This document shows, one piece after another, positions 6,080 to 13,009 of a stretch of 13,844 bases of DNA. The position numbers and the translations under genes are program-made. Positions within the stretch are counted from its first letter, which is position 1. Each line of letters opens with the position of its first letter. The stretch comes from DASQDT01 sp036380435. GTDB lineage: Bacteria > Acidobacteriota > Blastocatellia > Pyrinomonadales > Pyrinomonadaceae. The stretch is from contig DASVES010000119.1 in the NCBI GenBank assembly GCA_036380435.1, forward strand, positions 1 through 13,844, in the 5' to 3' direction. The notes below the pieces were generated by a model. It had not been told where the DNA came from. It did no database searches and saw only the letters and a list, made by a program, of their open reading frames with translations.

Positions 6080-6982
6080 TCACGGGTTTTTGGAAGGTTC
6101 ACTGACCGAGAGAGGCACGCGTTTGCGTAGTTCCCTGCGCTTACTGGCGACGCTGCCGCCGGAGAGGATGGTGCGCAGTTCGGCGATCCAGTTCCGCAGC
6201 CCGGAGACGCGGACGGCGAACGACGCCTTGTCGTCGTCGTCGCCGATGAGCGTGCGCCCCAGCGCGAACAGGTCGGCGTCGGCGTCGTTGGCGCCCCCGT
6301 CCACCGTCACGGCGCAGGCGTAGCCCATGGCGCGCGCCTGCACGCCGAGCATCTGCGAATACTCGCCCTTCGGGTAAGAGAACGCGGGCGCCGTGTGGCC
6401 CATGTGCGCGACTATCGCTTCGTAGGACTCCCGCAATTCGCGCTCGGTCTCTTCGGGCGAGAGCGTGAGCAGCCGCGGGTGCGAGCAGGTGTGGGAGCCG
6501 ATCTCGATGCCCTGTTCACGCTCCAGCGTCTGCGCCTCCGCCCACGACAGGTACGTCACGTCGTCGCTCGGTTGCCAGCGACGCTCGATGCGCGTCGCGT
6601 CGCCTTCGGCGGCGTTGTCGGTGATGATGAAGAGTGAAGCGGGGATGCCGCGCGCGGCCAGACGCGGGGCGGCGGCCGTCAGGAAGTTGCGAAAGCCGTC
6701 GTCGAAGGTCAGGACGACCGAGTAGTCGGGAAGAGATCGCCCATCATGCCGGGCCGCCAGATATTCGCGCAGGGTGGTGACGTGATAGTGCCGCCGCAGG
6801 TAATCAAGCTGCGCCTCGAAGAGATGATGACGGACGTGGATGCCGTGCGGGTCGTGTGGGCCACGCGTGGCGCGTTCGGTGACGCCGTGGTAGCAGAGGA
6901 AGATGACGCGCTTGCGATTCCACCAGGCGGCGAAGCGAGTGACGCCGGCGGCATGCAAGAGGGCAAAGACGAAATTTTTCAT
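6080..6982 (-). CDS. Polysaccharide deacetylase (NodB domain)
   Basis: The 300-residue protein is a carbohydrate esterase family 4 deacetylase, a metal enzyme removing N- or O-acetyl groups from glycans. The NodB domain has LTFDDG (91-96, with the catalytic-base and metal-binding Asp), GSHTCSH (162-168, metal-binding His pair) and FSYPKGEYS (201-209). It is preceded by VIFLCYHGVTERA, a common beginning for this group. The first 20 residues (MKNFVFALLHAAGVTRFAAW) are mildly hydrophobic and could be a membrane-associated helix rather than a cleaved signal. The C-terminal tail is basic (SKRRELRKRVPL). It is the first gene of a minus-strand set with the FemAB-like protein and the methyltransferase, pointing to a surface polysaccharide. 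The ribosome site is weak (gagcggg upstream), and no convincing promoter was found in the 418-base spacer before it. Confidence 0.92.
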   Translation of the reverse strand: MKNFVFALLHAAGVTRFAAWWNRKRVIFLCYHGVTERATRGPHDPHGIHVRHHLFEAQLDYLRRHYHVTTLREYLAARHDGRSLPDYSVVLTFDDGFRNFLTAAAPRLAARGIPASLFIITDNAAEGDATRIERRWQPSDDVTYLSWAEAQTLEREQGIEIGSHTCSHPRLLTLSPEETERELRESYEAIVAHMGHTAPAFSYPKGEYSQMLGVQARAMGYACAVTVDGGANDADADLFALGRTLIGDDDDKASFAVRVSGLRNWIAELRTILSGGSVASKRRELRKRVPLSVSEPSKNP

Positions 6983-7400
6983 CAGACCCGCTCAAGCTCA
7001 GACGAGTAACCGAAGAGGCTGAAACTTTCCACCTCAACAACTCAGGCAAAGAATGTCTGGAAGGGCACTGATACTAAGACCCTGGCAAGGAGTCTACGAC
7101 GGCGCCTCATAAACATCGGATGGCGGAGAGCATACTACAGTTGAGCGGGCGGGCGCAAAACCTTTCGCCCTGACAATTTTAGGGGCGCCGCGCCCTTGCC
7201 AAGCGCAACGCCCCGGCCCGGTAAGGAGGCCCCGACCGGGTGACCATCAGCAGCCCTCTTTGCCCAGTGGCGTGCCAATGTCTCTCATCGTTTGGACGCC
7301 GGAGGCGCTCGCGCGGTCTGGAAAAACAGTACCGCGAGCGGTAGCGAGCGGGTGTGGTTACGCGAGACACAACCCGCTCGCTACCGCTCGCGGTAGTGTT
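6983..7400. other. Non-coding spacer with hairpins
   Basis: This 418-base stretch lies between two minus-strand genes and shows no convincing coding frame. It contains a hairpin at 7269-7300 (ggcgt and ccaa pairing with ttgg and acgcc, one bulged g), a short inverted repeat at 7217-7240 (cccggt / accggg), and the long palindrome starting at 7323. A weak minus-strand -10-like TAGTAT lies at 7137-7132, without a good -35 partner. A small RNA is possible but I recognise none. Confidence 0.5.
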
Positions 7401-7402
7401 TT
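7322..7402 (-). terminator. Possible intrinsic terminator of the M16 peptidase gene
   Basis: In minus-strand RNA the long palindrome forms a near-perfect 31-bp hairpin right at the stop codon and ends in gtttttcc, giving five consecutive U residues. A strong hairpin followed by a U run is the intrinsic terminator pattern, though this hairpin is much longer than usual and the U run lies partly inside the stem. Confidence 0.45.
7323..7402. repeat. Dispersed palindromic repeat, second copy
   Basis: Arms of 31 bases at 7323-7353 and 7372-7402 are inverted copies with one mismatch (position 7329), separated by 18 bases. The core is ccgcgagcggtagcgagcgg. The element touches the last codon of the M16 peptidase gene. 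Eighteen bases of it recur exactly at 64-81, so it belongs to a family present at least twice in this window. Confidence 0.85.
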
Positions 7403-10400
7403 ACCGTTGCGTGCCGCTGGGGGCGCCGCCCATGGGCGCGACGGGGCGGCCATCGGCATCGATGAAGACGATGTCGTTCGACACGTCTTCAAGCTCGCGC
7501 AACCCCTTCTCGATGACGCGGCGGTCGCCGACGACGAGGATGGCGAAGCGCTCCGGGTTGAGGTACTGCTGCGCCACGCGCGTCACGTCTTCGAGCGTGA
7601 CTGCTCCGACGCGCGCCGTGAAGTTGTTGAAGTAGTCGTCGGGCAGGCCGTGGATGACCACGTCTTCGAGACGGGCGGCGATTTGCGCCGGCGTCTCGAA
7701 CCCGCCGACGAACCCGCGCGCGAAGCTCTGCCGGGCGTACTGCAACTCCTCGGGCGTGATGGGCATGTCGCCGCGCACGCCGCGCAGCTCCTTCATGAAC
7801 TCCGCGACCGACTCTTTCGTCACCGCCGTCTGCACGCCGGCCGACGCCATGAACGGCCCGGCCCCGCGCCGGTAGTCGAACGAGGTGCGCGCGCCGTAGG
7901 TGTAGCCCTTGTTCTCGCGCAGATTCAGGTTGACGCGCGAGATGAAGGCCCCGCCGAGCAGGCGGTTGAGGAGGGCGAGGGCGAAGTAGTCGGGCGTCGA
8001 GCGCGGGACGCCGATGTGGCCGATCTGGACGACGGACTGCGCCGCGCCGGGGCGGTCAACGACGTAGATGGTGTTGCGCTCGCGCCGCACGGCCGCGGCC
8101 GTCACGTCAACGGCCGGCACGTGGCCCCGCTCCCACTTCGCGAAGGCCCGCTCCAGCTTCGGCACGATCTGCTCAGGCGTCACGTCGCCGACGACGACGA
8201 GCGCCGCGTTGTTCGGACGATAGTAAGTCTCGTAGAACTTCCGCACGTCGGCCGTCGTCACGGCGGCTACGGAGGTCTCGTCGCCGAGGAGCGAATGGCC
8301 GTAGGGGTGGCTGCGGCCGTAGATGAGGGCCGGGTAGACGACGCCGGCGATGGCGTTCGCGTCGTCGCGCCGCTGCTTGAGGTTCGTCAGGCGCTGGTCG
8401 CGCAGGCGCTTCATCTCGTCGTCGGGGAAGGAGGGGTTGAGGATCACGTCCGAGTAGATGTCGAGGGCGCGGTCGAGGTGGCGCGTCAGGGTGAGCAGGT
8501 TGGCGCCGGAGGAGTCCCAGCCGGCGCTCGTGTTGAGCGCGGCGCCGATGGAGCCGAGCGCGTTGGAGATGTCGAGCGCCGAGCGCGTGCGCGTCCCCTC
8601 GTCGAGCAGACCGGCGGTCATGCTGGCGAGTCCCGCACGGTCGGCCGGGTCGGCCTCGCCGCCCGACTTGAGCACCAGATTCATGTTGACGACCGGCAAC
8701 TCGTGGTGCTGGACGACCAAAACTTCGAGGCCGTTTGAGAGCGTGCGGCGCTCAAGACGCGGCAGCGCAAGCGACGGCTCGGGGCCGGGCTTCGGCAGGC
8801 GCGAGGTGTCGGGCCGCGTGCTTTCCTTCTTCTGCGGCGGCGTGGCGGGCGCGGCCGCGGTTGGCGGCGCGGAGCCTGCGGGGCGCGTCTGCGCGGCCTC
8901 GGTCTTGGTCTGCGTTTGCGCGCCGGCGGGACGCTCACCGGTGACGGCCGCAGTCGTGCGCGGCGCGGCGCCGGCGGCCGTCTGCGTCGCGGGCGCGGGC
9001 GCTTCCCCCTTCGGAGCGCCGGCCACCGGCTCGCCCGTCTTGTTCTGCCGTCCGCGCGGAACGACGGTGAGCACCAGACGCTTGTCGGTCAGATACTTGT
9101 TCGCCACGCGCCGGATGTCGGCGGCCGTGACCTTGCGATAGGCGTCTAAGTGCTGCTGGAAATAGACGGGGCGATTGCGGTAGGTCGCATACTGGTTGAG
9201 CTGGTCGGCCTTGCCGAGCACGGTCTGGATGCCGTAGACGGACGACGCCTCGTACTCGTTGTAAGCGCGCTCGACCTCCTCGCGCGTCGGCGGGGCGGCT
9301 TTCAGTTTGGCGACCTCTTCGTCGATCATCTTCTCGATGTCGGCGAGGGCCTTGCCGGGCTTGGCGGTGGCGACCACGTTGAACTGGCCGGCAATCTCGC
9401 GCGAAGGGTGGGAAGCGAAAACCTCCTGCGCGATCTGCTGATCGTAGGCGAGCCGCTTGTAGAGACGCGACCCCTTGCCGCTGGAGAGCACCGTCGCCAG
9501 CATGTCGAGCGCGGCGTCGTCCGGCGAGAAGGCCGGGACGGTGTGCCAGACCATGTAGACACGCGGCAGGGCGACGCTGTCCTCCTCCTGCATCCGCATC
9601 TCGCGCTCCATGACGGGCTGACGGGCCGCGACCCGTTTGACCTCGGGGCCGCGCGCGACGGAGCCGAAGTGCTTCTCGACGAGGCGGCGCGCCTCGGCGG
9701 GCTGGAAGTCGCCGGCGATGGTGAGGCTCACGTTGTTCGGCACGTAGAAGCGGCGGAAGAAGTCTTTCACGTCGTCCATCGAGGCGGCTGTGAGATCGTC
9801 GAGTGAGCCGATGGTGAGCCAGTGGTACGGGTGCTCGGGCGGGTAAGTGGCGGCGGCGATTTTGGCGCCGACGAGGCCGTAAGGGCGGTTGTCGTAGTTC
9901 TGCCGCTTCTCGTTCTTCACCACGTCGCGCTGGTTGGCGAGCTTCTCCTCGGTCATGGCGTCGAGGAGGTTCGCCATGCGGTCGGCTTCGAGGTAGAGGG
10001 CGGTCTCCAAAAAGTTCGAGGGGACGACCTCGTAGTAGTTGGTGCGGTCGGGGTTGGTCGAGCCGTTGATATTGCCGCCGGCCTCCTGAAGCGGGAAGAA
10101 GTAGTCGTAGTCGAAGTTCTTCGACCCCTGAAACATCATGTGCTCGAAGAGGTGCGCGAAGCCGGTCTTGCCGGGCACCTCGTTCTTCGAGCCGACGTGA
10201 TACCAGAGATTGACGGCCACGATGGGCGCCGAATGATCCTCGTGCAGCACGACGCGCAGGCCGTTGGGCAGCGTGAACTCATTGACCTTCAGGTCGAGCC
10301 GCGAGGCTCCCGGCGCAACGGCCGCGGCCGGCTTCGGTCTCTTGGACTTCTGCGCGAGGGCCGGGAGACCGGCCGTCAACAGCACGACGGCGACGACGGC

Positions 10401-10424
10401 GGCCAACAATCTTTGCAGACGCAT
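7401..10424 (-). CDS. Secreted two-module M16 zinc peptidase
   Basis: This 1007-residue protein starts with a cleavable signal peptide (LLAAVVAVVLLTAGLPALAQ), placing it in the periplasm or outside. The first M16 module (about 45-460) has the inverted zinc motif HLFEH (91-95) and the third ligand Glu172 in VVKNEKRQ, 77 residues later as expected for pitrilysin/insulinase relatives. A linker of about 100 residues, rich in Ala, Pro, Thr and Gln, separates it from a second module (about 565-1007). That module has SMTAGLLDEG in place of HxxEH, so it is catalytically dead, but it keeps the R/Y region NLRENKGYTYGARTSF. Active plus inactive modules forming a clamshell around peptides is the known M16 pattern; here both are on one chain. 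Substrate unknown, probably short or unfolded peptides. The start is fixed by the AAGGAG nine bases upstream. Confidence 0.95.
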   Translation of the reverse strand: MRLQRLLAAVVAVVLLTAGLPALAQKSKRPKPAAAVAPGASRLDLKVNEFTLPNGLRVVLHEDHSAPIVAVNLWYHVGSKNEVPGKTGFAHLFEHMMFQGSKNFDYDYFFPLQEAGGNINGSTNPDRTNYYEVVPSNFLETALYLEADRMANLLDAMTEEKLANQRDVVKNEKRQNYDNRPYGLVGAKIAAATYPPEHPYHWLTIGSLDDLTAASMDDVKDFFRRFYVPNNVSLTIAGDFQPAEARRLVEKHFGSVARGPEVKRVAARQPVMEREMRMQEEDSVALPRVYMVWHTVPAFSPDDAALDMLATVLSSGKGSRLYKRLAYDQQIAQEVFASHPSREIAGQFNVVATAKPGKALADIEKMIDEEVAKLKAAPPTREEVERAYNEYEASSVYGIQTVLGKADQLNQYATYRNRPVYFQQHLDAYRKVTAADIRRVANKYLTDKRLVLTVVPRGRQNKTGEPVAGAPKGEAPAPATQTAAGAAPRTTAAVTGERPAGAQTQTKTEAAQTRPAGSAPPTAAAPATPPQKKESTRPDTSRLPKPGPEPSLALPRLERRTLSNGLEVLVVQHHELPVVNMNLVLKSGGEADPADRAGLASMTAGLLDEGTRTRSALDISNALGSIGAALNTSAGWDSSGANLLTLTRHLDRALDIYSDVILNPSFPDDEMKRLRDQRLTNLKQRRDDANAIAGVVYPALIYGRSHPYGHSLLGDETSVAAVTTADVRKFYETYYRPNNAALVVVGDVTPEQIVPKLERAFAKWERGHVPAVDVTAAAVRRERNTIYVVDRPGAAQSVVQIGHIGVPRSTPDYFALALLNRLLGGAFISRVNLNLRENKGYTYGARTSFDYRRGAGPFMASAGVQTAVTKESVAEFMKELRGVRGDMPITPEELQYARQSFARGFVGGFETPAQIAARLEDVVIHGLPDDYFNNFTARVGAVTLEDVTRVAQQYLNPERFAILVVGDRRVIEKGLRELEDVSNDIVFIDADGRPVAPMGGAPSGTQR

Positions 10425-10433
10425 ATCAACACA

Positions 10434-10439
10434 CTCCTT
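10434..10439 (-). promoter_or_regulatory. Ribosome binding site of the M16 peptidase gene
   Basis: AAGGAG on the minus strand lies nine bases before ATG 10424. Immediately upstream in the RNA is the perfect palindrome ccgcccgcgggcgg (10441-10454), which could fold next to this site. Confidence 0.75.
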
Positions 10440-10473
10440 ACCGCCCGCGGGCGGTTAGCAAGGGCGACCCCGT

Positions 10474-10500
10474 GCGTGCCCGAGACGAGGGCGGGCACGC
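10474..10500 (-). promoter_or_regulatory. Leader hairpin of the M16 peptidase mRNA
   Basis: Perfect nine-base arms at 10474-10482 (gcgtgcccg) and 10492-10500 (cgggcacgc) enclose a nine-base loop. It lies between the candidate promoter and the start codon, about 50-75 bases before the ATG. No following U run is seen. It may only be a stabilising structure. Confidence 0.4.
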
Positions 10501-10562
10501 CTTGCGGGGGCCGCGATAAGCTTGTGAAATTCTTAGGGGAACGAAACGAAGTTGATGAGCGC

Positions 10563-10591
10563 ATTCTAACCTGCGAGTGAACCCGGTGCAA
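10563..10591 (-). promoter_or_regulatory. Candidate sigma-70-type promoter for the M16 peptidase gene
   Basis: On the minus strand TTGCAC (10591-10586) is followed after exactly 17 bases by TAGAAT (10568-10563), five of six to the -10 consensus; the -35 keeps TTG only. Transcription would begin near 10556 and give a leader of about 130 bases containing the hairpins described. Spacer 10425-10784 holds no gene. Confidence 0.4.
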
Positions 10592-10736
10592 GATTGCCCG
10601 CCGCCGGCAGGGTTGTTAGAGCCGCGCTGCCTCGCAAACAAAACAATTAACCTGTCTGCGGGATAAGGGGACGGCGCAATCGGCAGACGTGAGGGGCCGG
10701 GTGTGTGTGTCGGTCAGAGAGGTTTGAATGTGTGTG

Positions 10737-10782
10737 GCTCCGGCCGCGTCGCCCAAGCCGGCGCGGCCGGAGCGGGCGACGC
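10737..10782. other. Two interlocking GC-rich inverted repeats
   Basis: Perfect 12-base arms at 10737-10748 and 10762-10773 (gctccggccgcg / cgcggccggagc) overlap a second perfect nine-base pair of arms at 10746-10754 and 10774-10782 (gcgtcgccc / gggcgacgc). The order is a-b-a'-b', so the two stems are either alternatives or an H-type pseudoknot. They sit directly after the small minus-strand gene. No U run follows on either strand, so it may be a transcript end protector or a Rho-type end rather than an intrinsic terminator. Confidence 0.6.
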
Positions 10783-10784
10783 CG

Positions 10785-10982
10785 TTAACGGGTCGCCTTG
10801 TCTGACTTGCCGCAGTTGGCGTTCATCCACTTCTCGCAGTCGCGTTGACTCGCCGGCCCGAAGACCTGTGTGTAGATGGCGGGGTAAACGTCGCCGTGCG
10901 GGATCACCTTGCAGTCTTCGTGCTTCTTCCCGGCGCCCGCGGTCAGGGCGATGACGATGTAGGCTCTTTGTCTGTCGTCCAC
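10785..10982 (-). CDS. Small cysteine-containing protein of unknown function
   Basis: This 65-residue product is not recognised. Reading from GTG 10982 it begins MDDRQRAYIVIALTAGAGKK and continues with HEDCKVIPHGDVYPAIYTQV, then ASQRDCEKWMNANCGKSDK. Three cysteines (24, 49 and 57) are present; Cys49 and Cys57 flank a short helix-like EKWMNAN and might form a disulfide or bind metal. No convincing signal peptide is seen, although residues 8-16 are hydrophobic. It is supported as a real gene by a strong AAAGGAGA with seven bases between AGGAG and the GTG. It stands alone, divergent from nadB, with a strong hairpin region after its stop. The sequence gives no direct clue to role. Confidence 0.7.
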   Translation of the reverse strand: MDDRQRAYIVIALTAGAGKKHEDCKVIPHGDVYPAIYTQVFGPASQRDCEKWMNANCGKSDKATR

Positions 10983-10989
10983 GATTGCT

Positions 10990-10994
10990 CTCCT
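10990..10994 (-). promoter_or_regulatory. Ribosome binding site deciding a GTG start
   Basis: Minus-strand AGGAG, within AAAGGAGA, stands seven bases before GTG 10982 and is the main evidence for that start and for the small gene being translated. Confidence 0.65.
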
Positions 10995-11119
10995 TTCGTT
11001 CGGCGGTCGTTGTGGTGAGGCCCGCGCTCGTCAGGCTCACGCGAGCAGAAAAGAGATATGGTAGCGCGCGGGCACGATATCTCCGCCGCCGAGCCGGTGT
11101 CAACGCCGGCCCGCTCTCG

Positions 11120-11149
11120 TTGCTTCCGCCGACAGCCGCTTGTTAAAAT
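11120..11149 (+). promoter_or_regulatory. Candidate promoter of nadB
   Basis: TTGCTT (11120-11125) and TAAAAT (11144-11149) are separated by 18 bases. The -10 has five of six consensus bases; the -35 keeps TTG. Transcription would start about 25 bases before the nadB ATG. It lies in the divergent spacer shared with the small minus-strand gene. Confidence 0.35.
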
Positions 11150-11181
11150 CCGCAGCGATCATTCACACAACCGAACACGTG

Positions 11182-12798
11182 ATGCTGGAGACAGATTACA
11201 TCATCGTCGGCAGCGGCATCGCCGGCCTGCGCGCGGCCATCGAGCTGGCGCGCGCGGGCGCGCGCGTGACCGTGCTGACGAAGGATCGGCCCGAGGAGTC
11301 GAACACGGAGTACGCTCAGGGCGGCATCGCCGTGGCGCTCGCCGAGGACGATGAGGCGTCGCTGCACGAGGACGACACGGCCGCCGCGGGCGCGGGGCTG
11401 TGCGACGAGCGGGCGGTGAGCGTGCTCGTCGAGGACGGCCGCGCCGGGGTGCGCGAGTTGATCGGGTGGGGCGCGGAGTTCGACCGCGAGGGCGGCCGGC
11501 TCATGTTCACGCAGGAGGCCGCACACTCGCGCCGGCGCATCCTCCACGCCGGCGGCGACGCCACGGGCCACGAGATCGGACGCGCCCTCATCGCCCGCGC
11601 CGGACACGAGCGCAACCTCTCGTTCGTGCCGCACGCGGCGACCGAGAGTCTGATCGTGGAAGACGGCCGAGTGGGCGGCGTGCGCTACCTCGACCCGCTC
11701 GTGCGCCGCGCGCGCGAGATGCGCGCGCGCGGCGTCGTACTCGCCTCGGGCGGCGCTGGCCAGCTCTTTTTGCACACGACCAACCCTGAAGTCGCGACCG
11801 GCGACGGCATGGCGATGGCCTACCTCGCCGGGGCGGAACTGGCCGACATGGAGTTCGTACAGTTTCACCCGACGGCCTTAAACGTCGCCGGCGCGCCGCG
11901 CTTCCTGCTCTCCGAGGCGCTGCGCGGCGAGGGCGGGGTGCTCCGAAACGCCGAGGGCCGACGCTTCATGCCGCGCTACCACGAGCGGGCCGAGCTTGCC
12001 CCGCGCGACGTGGTCAGCCGCTCCATCGTCGCCGAGATGGAGCGCACCGCGACGCGCACCGTCTATCTCGACATGACGGGACTCGAAGCGCGCTTCGTTC
12101 GCTCGCGCTTCCCCGTCATCTACTCCACCTGCCTGCGCTTCGGTCTCGACCTCACACGCGAGCCGGTGCCCGTCAGCCCGGCGGCGCACTACATCATGGG
12201 CGGCGTCCGCACAGACCTCGACGGCCGCACCACGCTCCCCGGCCTCTACGCCGCCGGCGAGGTCGCCTGCACGGGCGTCCACGGCGCGAACCGTCTGGCC
12301 TCGAACTCTCTGCTCGAAGGTCTGGTGTTCGGCGCACGCGCGGGCCGTGCGGCGGCGCGAGAATTCGCGGACAAGCCGGCGCCGCGCCGTAATCTTACGG
12401 CGCGGCGCGACGCGGAAGAGACCGCTACCGCGGAGCATCATTCGGAAGAGCAGGGGCGCGCGGGCGCGGCGGCGCTGGCCGTGCGTAAGCGCGTGCGTCG
12501 CCTGATGTGGGAGCGCGTCGGCATCCTGCGCTCGCGCAACTCTCTGGAACGCGCCCTGCGCGAGTTCGAGGAGATCGGCCGCGCACCCTTGCGACCGGGG
12601 CCGCGCAACTTCCTCACGGTGGCCACGCTCGTCGCGCGTTCGGCATTGTGGCGCGAGGAGTCGCGCGGCGCGCACCACCGCGTCGATTTCCCAGAGCGCG
12701 ACGATGCGCGCTGGCGCCGGCACTCGATCATCCAGAGGGACGGCGGGGTTTCGTCGAGCGAGACGGTCGAATTCGCCGCGACGGTGGAGAAATTGTAG
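11182..12798 (+). CDS. nadB: L-aspartate oxidase
   Basis: This 538-residue flavoprotein oxidises L-aspartate to iminoaspartate, the first step of de novo NAD synthesis; NadA then condenses the product with dihydroxyacetone phosphate. The dinucleotide fold is VGSGIAGLRAAIELA (9-23), followed by NTEYAQGGIAVAL (41-53), QEAAHSRRRILHAGGDATGH (111-130), FVQFHPTAL, LLSEALRGEGGVLRN, ELAPRDVVSRSI, SPAAHYIMGGVRTD and GLYAAGEVACTGVHGANRLA near the FAD site. The capping domain and the helical C-terminal domain are both present, and length is close to the E. coli enzyme. This set separates NadB from succinate dehydrogenase flavoproteins, mainly through the NTEYAQGGIA and HSRRRILHA blocks. ATG 11182 is chosen over GTG 11179 and TTG 11140 because the fold starts five residues later. 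No clear ribosome site is seen. nadA and nadC are not adjacent. Confidence 0.95.
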   Translation: MLETDYIIVGSGIAGLRAAIELARAGARVTVLTKDRPEESNTEYAQGGIAVALAEDDEASLHEDDTAAAGAGLCDERAVSVLVEDGRAGVRELIGWGAEFDREGGRLMFTQEAAHSRRRILHAGGDATGHEIGRALIARAGHERNLSFVPHAATESLIVEDGRVGGVRYLDPLVRRAREMRARGVVLASGGAGQLFLHTTNPEVATGDGMAMAYLAGAELADMEFVQFHPTALNVAGAPRFLLSEALRGEGGVLRNAEGRRFMPRYHERAELAPRDVVSRSIVAEMERTATRTVYLDMTGLEARFVRSRFPVIYSTCLRFGLDLTREPVPVSPAAHYIMGGVRTDLDGRTTLPGLYAAGEVACTGVHGANRLASNSLLEGLVFGARAGRAAAREFADKPAPRRNLTARRDAEETATAEHHSEEQGRAGAAALAVRKRVRRLMWERVGILRSRNSLERALREFEEIGRAPLRPGPRNFLTVATLVARSALWREESRGAHHRVDFPERDDARWRRHSIIQRDGGVSSSETVEFAATVEKL

Positions 12799-12986
12799 GG
12801 GCAGGCTTGTCCCTGCCCTTGCTTACAGAACAATTAACATGGATGGGTAGGATGATCAGGATAAGAGATTTAAAATTTGAAATCTCAAATCTTGAATCTC
12901 AAATCAGCACTTGCTTCATCCTGTTAATCCTGTCCATCCATGTTAATTGCTTCACAGCACGGGCCGCGGACTTGCGCTGCCCCTAC
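12795..12986. repeat. Nested composite inverted-repeat element
   Basis: An outer 10-bp inverted repeat gtaggggcag / ctgcccctac (12795-12804, 12977-12986) encloses a 16-bp perfect inner one, caattaacatggatgg / ccatccatgttaattg (12831-12846, 12934-12949). The inner arms extend imperfectly inward to about 12862 and 12917 with caggat units. The centre is A/T-rich with short aaatct / agattt palindromes, very unlike the surrounding sequence. It fills the nadB-endonuclease V spacer and overlaps the nadB stop codon. Repeats of this type recur between genes in many bacteria. It encodes nothing visible. Confidence 0.75.
12799..12818 (+). terminator. Weak terminator-like hairpin after nadB
   Basis: Seven-base arms gggcagg (12799-12805) and cctgccc (12812-12818) enclose cttgtc directly after the nadB stop. 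Only ttgctt follows, so the U run is poor. The same sequence is the outer edge of the nested repeat element. Confidence 0.35.
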
Positions 12987-13009
12987 AAAGAATCATCGTT
13001 GATTAACTC

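Noticed and set aside
7260..8738. Long open frame of 492 codons on the plus strand opposite the M16 peptidase gene
   Set aside because: It is a mirror of the real gene in GC-rich sequence. The product is a repetitive Arg/Val/Ala/His mix with no motif, while the minus strand encodes a clear M16 peptidase.
11143..11868. Minus-strand open frame of 241 codons opposite nadB
   Set aside because: Shadow of a GC-rich gene; no motif, and nadB is unambiguous on the plus strand.
12865..12908. A/T-rich direct and inverted repeats suggesting a CRISPR-like or origin-like array
   Set aside because: The units are short, irregular and lie inside one repeat element; there are no regular spacers and no DnaA-box cluster.
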